From Shimia haliotis (GTDB taxonomy: Bacteria > Pseudomonadota > Alphaproteobacteria > Rhodobacterales > Rhodobacteraceae), in contig NZ_FOSZ01000004.1 in NCBI RefSeq assembly GCF_900114415.1, positions 310,001-374,000 on the forward strand: a stretch of DNA of 64,000 nucleotides. The letters run 5' to 3'. Below are positions 1 through 8,007 of the stretch, one piece after another. The position numbers were made by a program, and so were the translations under genes. Below the pieces are notes generated by a model, which ran no database searches, was not told where the DNA came from, and worked only from the letters and a program-made list of their open reading frames with translations. Each line of letters begins with the position of its first letter. Position 1 is the first letter of the stretch.

Positions 1-2
1 CT

Positions 3-251
3 GCGGCGCGCAAAGGTCTGGCGGAGGCTCAGTATCTTGTGGGTGACGCTTATAGCGCTGGAGTTGGAACTGCGCAGGATTACGTAAAGGCCCACATGTG
101 GCTCAATCTCGCGGCCGCACAGGGGTATGCAGGGGCAGCGGAAAGCCGTGATGTGTTGACGGAATTGATGACAGCAGAGCAAATTGGCGCGGCTCAGGCC
201 GCAGCGCGCGACTTTGTTGCGGAAACGCCGGATGGGCGGACGGATCAGTGA
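3..251 (+). CDS. Sel1-repeat protein, C-terminal part (5' end outside window)
   Basis: The reading frame is open from the window edge, so this is the tail of a longer gene; its start lies upstream. The visible residues contain a Sel1-like (TPR-related helical) repeat with the GLAEAQYLVGDAYSAG pattern followed by the usual capping segment (KAHMWLNLAAAQG), which normally ends such proteins. Sel1 repeats are protein-interaction scaffolds, often periplasmic in proteobacteria. The stop TGA overlaps the ATG of the next Sel1 gene by one base (TGATG), so the two are probably translationally coupled. Partner or process is unknown. Confidence 0.75.
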   Translation, partial: AARKGLAEAQYLVGDAYSAGVGTAQDYVKAHMWLNLAAAQGYAGAAESRDVLTELMTAEQIGAAQAAARDFVAETPDGRTDQ

Positions 252-1396
252 TGATCTTCGCACGGGGATTGGCGGTTTGTCTGGTTGCTATCTGGGCTGG
301 CGTGGCGGTTGCTCAAGACAACGCTGGCGCGCTATTTCTTGAGGCGAACCGATATCACACAGGCGACGCGGTGCCCCAGAACCACAGACGGGCCGCGGGG
401 CTTTATTTGCGGGCCGCGAAGCTGGGCCATGCGGGCGCACAGAACCAATACGGAAAGTATCTTTTTTCCGGTATGGGCGGAATTGGCGAGGATCGCGACG
501 AAGCACTCGTGTGGCTGCGCAAGGCGGCGTCCACGGAACATTCTGAATTCACATATGACTTGGCGCGGGCTTTGGAGGGGAGCGGAGCTATAGTCGAAGC
601 AGCCGAATCCTATGGTCGGGCCGCCGAAGCGGGACACCTGGATGCCTTGGCAAGCCTTGGCGTTCTTTATCAACACGGTACTGGTGTGGCGCAGGATTTC
701 GACAAGGCGAGGCAATACTACGAGGCCGCGGCGCTCAGGATGCATCCACGCGCGTTGAACAATCTTGGCTTGTTGTATGTACGCGGCGACGGTGTTGTGC
801 AGGACTATACAAAGGCGGCGGAGCTATTTGCGAAAGCTGCTGATTTGGGTTTGCAGGAAGCAATGAACAATCTGGGCGTGCTTTACGACAACGGTTTCGG
901 CGTTGAGCAAAGCGACGAAGTGGCGGCGATGTGGTACCGGCGCGGCGCGCGCGGCGTTGATGCGAGGCGGTCCGGCCCCATTCTTGATCCGCGACTTGCT
1001 CCTCTTCCAGACGATGAGGAATTGCGCCCGCAGGTGATGAAAACCTATCGCGCTCAGGCGCGGGCGGGGGATCCTGTTGCTCAGTTCCTCATAGCGCTCT
1101 TGCTCTTGGAGCAAGAGCTGCCCGCCGAAGCAGCACGTTGGTTTGAAAAGGCAGCATCCAAAGGGCACGCGCCGTCTATGGCCAACTTGGCGCGTCTATA
1201 TTTTTTGGGGCAGGGTGTGCTTCAGGATTACGTTTCCGGCCAGATGTGGGCGACGCTGGCGATGTCAGGCGGCATGCCGCAAGCCGAAGGAATTGCAGAT
1301 GATCTTGGAGTGCAACTGACGCCTTCTGTGATTGCTCAGGCTCAGGATGCGGCCACTGCGCGATGGGTTTTGCCAACGAAAGATGACGTTAAGTAA
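251..1396 (+). CDS. Exported Sel1-repeat protein
   Basis: A 381-residue protein with an N-terminal signal peptide (hydrophobic stretch ending near AVA at about residue 20) followed by a series of Sel1 repeats through most of its length. Repeats are recognisable from the A...G..A...LG.LY..G.GV.QD pattern, for example around residues 130-220, with a last repeat near residue 315. A spacer near residues 230-265 splits the array. The start is taken as the ATG overlapping the previous stop; a GTG one codon earlier is possible. It is probably a periplasmic or envelope scaffold. It forms a two-gene unit with the preceding Sel1 gene, which suggests duplication. No enzymatic domain is visible. Confidence 0.8.
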   Translation: MIFARGLAVCLVAIWAGVAVAQDNAGALFLEANRYHTGDAVPQNHRRAAGLYLRAAKLGHAGAQNQYGKYLFSGMGGIGEDRDEALVWLRKAASTEHSEFTYDLARALEGSGAIVEAAESYGRAAEAGHLDALASLGVLYQHGTGVAQDFDKARQYYEAAALRMHPRALNNLGLLYVRGDGVVQDYTKAAELFAKAADLGLQEAMNNLGVLYDNGFGVEQSDEVAAMWYRRGARGVDARRSGPILDPRLAPLPDDEELRPQVMKTYRAQARAGDPVAQFLIALLLLEQELPAEAARWFEKAASKGHAPSMANLARLYFLGQGVLQDYVSGQMWATLAMSGGMPQAEGIADDLGVQLTPSVIAQAQDAATARWVLPTKDDVK

Positions 1397-1537
1397 AGAA
1401 ATTTCAAATTTGGTAAAAATTAGTTTAATATGAAATTCATGACTCGCTAAGCTGCGGTCAAAGGATGTGCGTGTTTGGCGCGTCACAACAAGAATATAGC
1501 GCCAAGTTACAGCGCGTTGAAACCAGGGATAGAAATC

Positions 1538-1969
1538 ATGGCATGCCTATTTGACCGGCGACTGGCGTTTGTGTTTGCGCTTTGTTTGGCGCCATTTTCG
1601 GCTGCGATGGCCGCGTCTGATCCTGTTAAACAACACAATTCGAACGCGGTCTGGTTCGAAAACTGGGGCGGCATGACAAATGCGACGCTTAAGGTTTTTG
1701 CGCCTGATGGTCAGGTTACAGAGCTTTATACGGAAGCCGGAACTCCGGTTTATCAGTTGCCGGGAAGGGATGTGCTTGACGGCATCTATCATTTTGAGTT
1801 GAGCGCTGCGACTTTGGAGCAGGAAAAGATCGTCAATCAGCTTAACAATGGGCGTGGCGAGGCTGCCAAAGATACGGCCGCAAAATCATACTATGCCTCT
1901 GGCCGGTTCACAGTGTCGCGCGGCGTGATCATTGTGCCGGAAGATATCCAAGAAGAAGACGGCAACTAA
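1538..1969 (+). CDS. Small exported protein of unknown function
   Basis: A 143-residue product with a clear signal peptide (hydrophobic core FVFALCLAPFSAAMAA, cleavage near residue 24). The mature part is about 120 residues, hydrophilic, with a predicted beta-rich first half and a helical stretch near ATLEQEKIVNQLNNG. I do not recognise a family. The ATG at this position is chosen over an upstream TTG because it has an AGGGA ribosome site and places the signal peptide at the very N-terminus. It lies 55 bp upstream of the S74-type fibre-like gene on the same strand, so the two are probably co-transcribed and may act together at the envelope. Confidence 0.65.
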   Translation: MACLFDRRLAFVFALCLAPFSAAMAASDPVKQHNSNAVWFENWGGMTNATLKVFAPDGQVTELYTEAGTPVYQLPGRDVLDGIYHFELSAATLEQEKIVNQLNNGRGEAAKDTAAKSYYASGRFTVSRGVIIVPEDIQEEDGN

Positions 1970-2024
1970 CTGAACCAACAGATAAACGGGGGACGCCCCG
2001 TCCATTTTTCAGGGAGATTGGAAC

Positions 2025-3269
2025 GTGAAACAATTAGGGACCAAAACCTTCACAGCGTTGGCGGGCTCGGCCTCGGCGTTCTGCCTGATGGCTGGCGTTG
2101 CCAGCGCGGATCAGGTGTTTAATGACGATGTTATTGTCAACGGTAGCCTTTGCGTTGGTTTGGACTGCGTCAATGGCGAGAGCTTTGGCTTTGACACCCT
2201 TCGGTTGAAGGAAAACAATACGCAACTGCATTTTGACGACACGTCGACTTCGGCGAGCTTCCCTAACAACGATTGGCGCATCATCGCAAACGATTCATCC
2301 AACGGCGGCGCAAACTTTTTGGCGGTTCAGGATTCAACTGCGGGTCGGAATCCCTTCCGCATCGAAGCTGGTGCCCCGAGCAACGCGCTTGTGGTTGAGG
2401 CTGATGGCGACCTCGGCATCAAGACGCGCGACCCAGTGGTTGATATTCATGTGGTTGAAGGCAATACGCCAACTCTGCGCCTTGAGCAGGATGGCTCGGA
2501 CGGGTTTACACCGCAGACCTATGACGTTGCCGCAAATGAATCCAACTTTTTCATTCGCGATGTCACCAACGGTTCGAAGCTGTTCTTCCGCAGTAAACCG
2601 GGTGCGCCTGAGAATTCGATTTATATTGCGGCGGATGGCGACGTTGGTCTAAGCACCTCTTCTCCTGACGCGGCAATGCATGTTATTGGCGATGCATTGA
2701 TTGTCGAAGACACCGACAGCAACACGGCGCCGAACTATGCGCTCGAAGTGCGGAATAATGCTGCTCCGGGCAACCAAACGCTGATGTTCCTGGAAAACAC
2801 GCAGGGCCGTCCTCGCCTTGAGATGAAAGGTACAGGCAACACGGCCCAAACCGGCAACTGGTCGATTTCCGCCGGCAGCACGTTTGTGCTTCAGGACCGC
2901 ACCAATGGCGACAATGAAATGATCATTGATCAGTCTGGTAACATGACCATTAAAGGCACGCTGACGGAAAACTCGGACAAAACAACGAAGATGGCGATTG
3001 AGCCGGTGAACCCGTCTGAAATCCTCGCGAAGGTGGCTGCGTTGCAAGTGTCCGAATGGACGTACAAAAACGACGCGGCACTGGGTACGCGGCACATCGG
3101 CCCGATGGCGCAGGACTTTTACGCGTTGTTTGGCACCGGTGCGAGCGAACGCGGTATTTCGACCATGGACACCTCCGGTGTTGCACTGGCCGCAATTCGC
3201 GCGCTGGCCGAAGAGAATGCAGCTTTGAAGGCGCGTCTTGATGCGCTGGAAACCAAGGTTGCCGACTAA
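2025..3269 (+). CDS. Exported fibre-like protein with C-terminal S74-type chaperone domain
   Basis: A 414-residue protein starting at GTG behind AGGGAG. The first 28 residues form a signal peptide (CLMAGVASA). The body is a beta-rich repetitive region in which segments of the type ALVVEADGDLGI.T..P and IYIAADGDVGLSTSSPDAAMHV recur, as in tail-fibre-like proteins with trimeric beta-prism folds. The C-terminal 110 residues resemble the peptidase S74 intramolecular chaperone: KGTLTENSDKTTKMAIEPV (the S-D-K start), an IGPMAQDFY motif, then a terminal coiled coil (ALAEENAALKARLDALETK). In phage fibres this domain drives trimerisation and may be self-cleaved. Here a signal peptide and the absence of phage genes point to a surface or periplasmic role. 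Confidence 0.75.
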   Translation: MKQLGTKTFTALAGSASAFCLMAGVASADQVFNDDVIVNGSLCVGLDCVNGESFGFDTLRLKENNTQLHFDDTSTSASFPNNDWRIIANDSSNGGANFLAVQDSTAGRNPFRIEAGAPSNALVVEADGDLGIKTRDPVVDIHVVEGNTPTLRLEQDGSDGFTPQTYDVAANESNFFIRDVTNGSKLFFRSKPGAPENSIYIAADGDVGLSTSSPDAAMHVIGDALIVEDTDSNTAPNYALEVRNNAAPGNQTLMFLENTQGRPRLEMKGTGNTAQTGNWSISAGSTFVLQDRTNGDNEMIIDQSGNMTIKGTLTENSDKTTKMAIEPVNPSEILAKVAALQVSEWTYKNDAALGTRHIGPMAQDFYALFGTGASERGISTMDTSGVALAAIRALAEENAALKARLDALETKVAD

Positions 3270-3297
3270 AGCGACCGAAGCTTTTGCCGAAGAATTG

Positions 3298-3327
3298 GCC
3301 GGTGCAGTTTCTGCACCGGCTTTTCTT
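3298..3327 (+). terminator. Rho-independent terminator after the S74-domain gene
   Basis: A perfect 10-bp G+C-rich stem (GCCGGTGCAG / CTGCACCGGC) with a TTT loop is followed by TTTTCTT. It lies 28 bases after the stop codon. The convergent sulfotransferase gene ends inside the T-run, so the same hairpin may also serve transcripts from the other side, though there it lacks a good T-run. Confidence 0.85.
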
Positions 3328-4084
3328 ATGGCTGAGGCCTCTGCCAGTCGCTGCAATCAAGTCCGGTGAGAGTTTCGAGGCGGCGCAGATCATTGGCAAA
3401 TGTCGCCCTGAGAACGCGGTCCAACCACCGTGGCAACGGGGCGTAGTCCCGACTGTGCACGGTTTTTGGCGTCGGAAGATCGGCGGTAGGCACTTCAAGA
3501 AATTCATGCACCAGATGCAGTGTTTTGGCGTGGTTTTTCCGAAGATCATCACTTCTGAGAATGAGACACTGGTGCTTTGGAAAATGGTCATAGAGGTGCG
3601 CAATCTGACCCGCATAAAAGCCGCGCTGCAGATATGAGATCACCCGATGCCGCCGTTTGCCCATCAAGTACATCCGCACTTCGTTCAGTAGGGCAAATGC
3701 GAAGCTTCGCGGTTCATCGCCGCGTTCGTGTTCCATTGCCCAATGCGAATGGGCGCGCGCCACAGGATCGCGCAGCAGCACAATGACCTTCATGTCAGGA
3801 TTGTAGGCTTTGATGCGCTCGATGCTGGGCGGGTGAAAGATGTAGATAGGGGTCACGTCGCCAGTGACGCGGCTCAGGTCTTGGGCATCAAACAGCGCAT
3901 GGTAAGCGTCATATTGCGGCGGGTCTTTGTGGCGGTATCTTTTGTCGAAATAGTGCGGTTCCGGCAACCTTTCTATGGACAGCCCGATGTCGGGGTGTTG
4001 GCGCAAAAAATGCGCTAAGGCGCGGGTGCCTGATTTCTGTGCGCCAGCGACCACAAAGTTTACTTTTGGCGGCGCCACTGTCAT
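3326..4084 (-). CDS. PAPS-dependent sulfotransferase (Sulfotransfer_1 type)
   Basis: A 252-residue sulfotransferase. The 5'-phosphosulfate-binding loop is visible at residues 13-23 (AGAQKSGTRAL) and the 3'-phosphate-binding segment at about 103-115 (LLRDPVARAHSHW, with the conserved R and S). Such enzymes move sulfate from PAPS to a hydroxyl or amine on carbohydrate or lipid; the acceptor cannot be read from sequence. The ATG overlaps the stop of the upstream sulfotransferase by four bases (ATGA), so the two are translationally coupled and probably act on the same product. No signal peptide is seen; it is cytoplasmic or peripheral at the membrane. Confidence 0.85.
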   Translation of the reverse strand: MTVAPPKVNFVVAGAQKSGTRALAHFLRQHPDIGLSIERLPEPHYFDKRYRHKDPPQYDAYHALFDAQDLSRVTGDVTPIYIFHPPSIERIKAYNPDMKVIVLLRDPVARAHSHWAMEHERGDEPRSFAFALLNEVRMYLMGKRRHRVISYLQRGFYAGQIAHLYDHFPKHQCLILRSDDLRKNHAKTLHLVHEFLEVPTADLPTPKTVHSRDYAPLPRWLDRVLRATFANDLRRLETLTGLDCSDWQRPQP

Positions 4085-4803
4085 TGGAGTGGCTCGCCAG
4101 GCGCCTCAGACAAGAGCCTGTGGCGGAAATGGTTATAGATCTCGTATTCTTGAGCATTGCGTTCGACAAACGCGGCCTTGAGGTGCGTCGGCAGCCCTGC
4201 GTTGCGCGGCGTGGCATTTTGATGAGGCGTGCTGGGCGGTGTCGGCCTGCCCAGAGCCGTGGCGATAACCGACAGACTTTTGGGCAGAAGCTCTAGTATA
4301 CCAACGGCGACACAGTGTTCCTCCATCGCGTCTATAATCGTTTGGCCAGCGGCGGGTTTGGGTAGGAAATTGGTCATTGGGGGACCAAAATCCGGATCGT
4401 CGTAGGGCCAGCCAGATACATAGTCATCAAGGCTGAGAGCCACCACACGCTGAAAAGCGGGACTGTTGGGGTGTCTTGGATTGGCCAGCACCCGTTGGCG
4501 ATAGAAATATCCAGATACCACCCGTTCCCAAGGATTACGCAGAACAGTCACGAGTTGCTGGACTTCGGGATAGAATGCCTCAAGAGATGACCCACGCATC
4601 CGGTTGAAATGGCCACAGACCACCGCCGGGGCAGTGGGGTCCGGCAAATTGGCCAGATCCTGTTTTAGCCAGATGCCCTTTCGTTTCCGATGAAGCAGGT
4701 AATTGTCACCGAACCATCCAGCGAAAACCCGTTTCACGGAGCTGCCACCGGTTTTGGGGATGTGGCTGAAGATCAGCGGTTGATCGGGATCATAGGTGCG
4801 CAT
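4081..4803 (-). CDS. Sulfotransferase family 2-type protein
   Basis: About 240 residues. The hallmark P-loop SHIPKTGGSS (residues 13-22) and the second PAPS-binding motif VLRNPWERVVSGYF (about 87-100) place it in the sulfotransferase family 2 / chondroitin-type group, distinct from its partner gene. The ATG shown is preferred over a TTG nine codons upstream because the core motif begins shortly after it; neither start has a strong ribosome site. It is first gene of a two-gene unit transcribed away from the permease-propeller fusion gene, with about 100 bp between the two starts, so a shared divergent promoter region is likely. Substrate unknown. Confidence 0.8.
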   Translation of the reverse strand: MRTYDPDQPLIFSHIPKTGGSSVKRVFAGWFGDNYLLHRKRKGIWLKQDLANLPDPTAPAVVCGHFNRMRGSSLEAFYPEVQQLVTVLRNPWERVVSGYFYRQRVLANPRHPNSPAFQRVVALSLDDYVSGWPYDDPDFGPPMTNFLPKPAAGQTIIDAMEEHCVAVGILELLPKSLSVIATALGRPTPPSTPHQNATPRNAGLPTHLKAAFVERNAQEYEIYNHFRHRLLSEAPGEPLQ

Positions 4804-4905
4804 ATCGAAATTAGGGAAGGCCTTCGGCAACGGAAGCGGGCGAATTTCAATTAATATAGCACCAGCCTCTTGCGCGAAAACACATGCTTTTACAATAGTT
4901 CAGAT

Positions 4906-7900
4906 ATGGTCTCGATTTCCTTTGTTCATACCGGCCGCTCTTTGCGGTTTATGATTTGTGCCGCAGTCATTGTCCTGCTTGCGGCTTTGTTCTGGACCGG
5001 ATCGCGGTATCCGGCACTGGACGAGAAGGCGATGATGAGCGGCGCGATTCAGCTTGATGACCCGCTGAGTTTTGACGCGGTCGTCCCGATCGATGGTTCA
5101 ATGAGCACTGTGGAAAGGATTGGCTACACCACACTGAATTGGTTGAATACCAACAAAAAGGGCATGACTTTCGGGGTGCTCTTTGCGGCGGTTTTTCTGA
5201 CGTTGATGGGATACGTCAAACAGCGCAGCTTTCGCAGTGGCCTTGCGAATGCGACGCTGGGATTGGTGATCGGTACACCTTTGGGGGTTTGTGTGAACTG
5301 CGCCGCGCCGATCGCCCGGGGCATGCATGCGGGGGGGCTGCGTGCTGAGACCACGCTGGCGGCCATGATGGCCTCTCCAACACTCAATGTTGTGGTGATG
5401 ACGCTCGCGCTGTCACTGCTGCCGATCTATTTGGTTGTGGCCAAGCTTGCGATTTCCTTGGTGATCATATTGCTGGGCGTGCCATTGGTTGCGCGATTCT
5501 TGCCGGAAGACATACGAAACCCGGCGCCGATAGTGTCTCCTCCCCAAAGTTGGTCAGCCAGAGAGCTTGGGCTGCCGTTATCCGAAGGGCTTGGCTCGGC
5601 CACAGTCGGAGTTGCGACGGATTTTGCCAGAAACCTATGGTTCATCCTTCGTATGACTGTGCCTTTGATGTTTCTCGCGGGATTCTTGGGGGCTATAGCG
5701 ATCACGGTTCTGCCGGGGGAGATGATCACCGAATTGCCTTTTGGCCTGCTCGCTCTTGTGACCATCGCTTTAGTGGGTTTGTTTTTGCCTGTGCCGATTG
5801 CCTTTGACGTGGTTGTTGTCGGTGTATTGCTCGCCGCAGGGCTGGCGCATGGCTATGCCATGGCGCTGTTGATCACATTGGGCAGCTATTCAATCTATTC
5901 GTGGTTTATTGTGACCCAATCCATGAGTGCGCGCGCGGCAAATATGATGGCTGGGGTTGTTCTTCTCTGCGGGGTTGCGGCTGGTTTGGTTGTGCAGGGG
6001 TGGCATGATCGCCAAAGCGACAACGCTTTGGAAATTCTGACCGGTGAGGCGCCAATCGCACAGCCATTTATGGCTGCCAACGCACAAGAAACCAGCGGTT
6101 TGGTGGTGACCTCGAAACCTTTTGCACCGCGTTCTCTGGCGGCGGAGACACCGTTTCTTCGGTTGGAGGCCCATGAAATTGGCATCGACAAACCTCTCGA
6201 ATTCTCAATGCGGGATATGTGGCCACCGTTTTGGGAGGGCCGCAGCCTGTCGAGTGGCGATATCGACAACGATGGAGACATTGATCTTGTGGTCGCGTCG
6301 ACCGAAGTGGGGCTCTACGTCTATTCCAACGATGGAAAAGGTCATTTTGACCGCGCTGATGTTTCCGCTGGGCCGCTGGACACTTTGCCGGTCTTCAATG
6401 CGGTTCTTGTTGATGTCGACAACGACGGGTGGCGCGAACTGGTGGTGGCCACCTACCGCCGAGGGCTGTTTGTGGTTGAAAACGACGCAGGCCAGCTATT
6501 GACGGATGCGCCCATATCGTTGGCCAATCGTGAGGATGCGATTTTGGCCCTGGCGATGACATTTGGAGATCCGGACAAAGACGGCGACCTTGATCTGGCG
6601 TTGGGCAATTGGGCGGCGGGATGGTATCGCCGTATCCCCGGCGACGAGTCTCGCAATCGCATTGTTTGGAATGAGGATGGCGTTCTAAGCGGAGACGCCT
6701 TTACCGACCTGCCGGGCATTCCCGGTGAAACTCTGTCGATTCTTTTTGCCGATATGAATGCCGACGGGAATGCGGATCTTCTGGTCGGCAATGATTTTGA
6801 GATCCCCGACTATTACTATCTTGGCAACGGGCAGGGCGCCTTTGAAGCGATCACCTATCAAGACCGATTGGTAGAGCATGTGCCGACAACGACAATGGGC
6901 CTTAAGGTGGCGGATCTGATGAACGACGCGGTGCCCGAACTTTATGCGGTGCAAATTGCGGGCCGATCTTCGGGAGTTTCGGATCGATTGAAAATGCAAC
7001 CTTTGGAACAGTATTGCGACGGAATTGAGGATCAGGCAGCGCTGGCGACGTGCCAAGAAAACATGGCGATCAAGCGGTGGTACAAATCGGGCAACAGCTT
7101 CAATCCGGGATATGCGTCCAAATGTCAGGACATGTCTGGCCGACAGGCAGCCGAATGCAAGGCGATGCTGATCAAGGATCTGGCGATCCAGAAACGCGAC
7201 CCGAAAGTTTGCCGCCTGATACCGGCGGATCAATGGGTGGCGCAAAGCTATTGCGAGGTTCATTTTATGCCGCCGCGCGCAATTTTACAGGCCGAGGCAG
7301 ACGCGGCCTTGGCGCAGGTAAAACGCGCAAATGTTTTGCTTGAGCGCAACGGGCCGACTGCGCCCTTCAAAGACACCGCGCAAGCGCGAGGGTTGGAAGT
7401 TGGAGGATGGAGCTGGGACACAAAAATTGCGGATTTTGACAATGATGGCTGGCAGGACGTTTATATCGTGAACGGCACTTGGGTGCCCAACGAAGTCAGC
7501 CCGTCCAATCTGTTCTTTCACAATCAGGGCGGTGGAACATTTGTGGAAGCGTCCGGATTTTTTGGTCTTGAGGACTATCTTATGACGGCGGCCGCCACGC
7601 GGTTTGACATGGATGGCGATGGCGATCTGGATATGATCACCCATCCGGTAAACGGCCCATTGGTGGCCTTTGTGAATACATCGCAAGACGGCAATGCCGT
7701 GCTGCTGCGCCTTAGTGACAATTTGGGCAACCGGCATGGTGTTGGCGCGGTTGTGACCGTGACCGACGACCTGGGCGTCACACGCACGCGCGAGGTTCAG
7801 ATTGGCGGCGGTTTCATGAGTTTTGACGCGCCAGACGTGCACGTTGGTTTGGGCAGCGGAACAAGAATCGAGAGCGGAAACATTCGTTGGGCCGATGGCG

Positions 7901-7962
7901 TTCTGACCCCGTTGCCCATGCCTTTGCCCGCGGGCGCAACCCACACTATCACCCGAAATTAA
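4906..7962 (+). CDS. Membrane permease fused to FG-GAP beta-propeller and ASPIC/UnbV domain
   Basis: A 1018-residue protein. Residues about 15-370 form a multi-helix permease resembling the YraQ/DUF318 (ArsP-like) family, including the conserved G..LG.C..CAAP segment with Cys129 and Cys132 and the following helix A.MMASPTLNVVV. The remainder, predicted outside the cytoplasm, carries seven FG-GAP/VCBS-type units with Ca-binding-like D.D.DG..D motifs near residues 451, 502, 554, 614, 669 (degenerate), 842 and 899. A helical insert with six cysteines (about 701-782) separates units five and six. The last 80 residues match an ASPIC/UnbV domain (GVGAVVTVT, DVHVGLG). Start: ATG preferred over a TTG 12 codons earlier. 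Transported substrate unknown. Confidence 0.75.
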   Translation: MVSISFVHTGRSLRFMICAAVIVLLAALFWTGSRYPALDEKAMMSGAIQLDDPLSFDAVVPIDGSMSTVERIGYTTLNWLNTNKKGMTFGVLFAAVFLTLMGYVKQRSFRSGLANATLGLVIGTPLGVCVNCAAPIARGMHAGGLRAETTLAAMMASPTLNVVVMTLALSLLPIYLVVAKLAISLVIILLGVPLVARFLPEDIRNPAPIVSPPQSWSARELGLPLSEGLGSATVGVATDFARNLWFILRMTVPLMFLAGFLGAIAITVLPGEMITELPFGLLALVTIALVGLFLPVPIAFDVVVVGVLLAAGLAHGYAMALLITLGSYSIYSWFIVTQSMSARAANMMAGVVLLCGVAAGLVVQGWHDRQSDNALEILTGEAPIAQPFMAANAQETSGLVVTSKPFAPRSLAAETPFLRLEAHEIGIDKPLEFSMRDMWPPFWEGRSLSSGDIDNDGDIDLVVASTEVGLYVYSNDGKGHFDRADVSAGPLDTLPVFNAVLVDVDNDGWRELVVATYRRGLFVVENDAGQLLTDAPISLANREDAILALAMTFGDPDKDGDLDLALGNWAAGWYRRIPGDESRNRIVWNEDGVLSGDAFTDLPGIPGETLSILFADMNADGNADLLVGNDFEIPDYYYLGNGQGAFEAITYQDRLVEHVPTTTMGLKVADLMNDAVPELYAVQIAGRSSGVSDRLKMQPLEQYCDGIEDQAALATCQENMAIKRWYKSGNSFNPGYASKCQDMSGRQAAECKAMLIKDLAIQKRDPKVCRLIPADQWVAQSYCEVHFMPPRAILQAEADAALAQVKRANVLLERNGPTAPFKDTAQARGLEVGGWSWDTKIADFDNDGWQDVYIVNGTWVPNEVSPSNLFFHNQGGGTFVEASGFFGLEDYLMTAAATRFDMDGDGDLDMITHPVNGPLVAFVNTSQDGNAVLLRLSDNLGNRHGVGAVVTVTDDLGVTRTREVQIGGGFMSFDAPDVHVGLGSGTRIESGNIRWADGVLTPLPMPLPAGATHTITRN

Positions 7963-8007
7963 AGCGGGGTCCTTGGGCCCCACCGAACCGACGGTTCTGA
8001 CAAAACG

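Noticed and set aside
7985..7994. GAACCGACGG near the end of the permease-propeller gene as a third phased array
   Set aside because: Only one ACCGAC word is present, with no second copy 11 bases either side.
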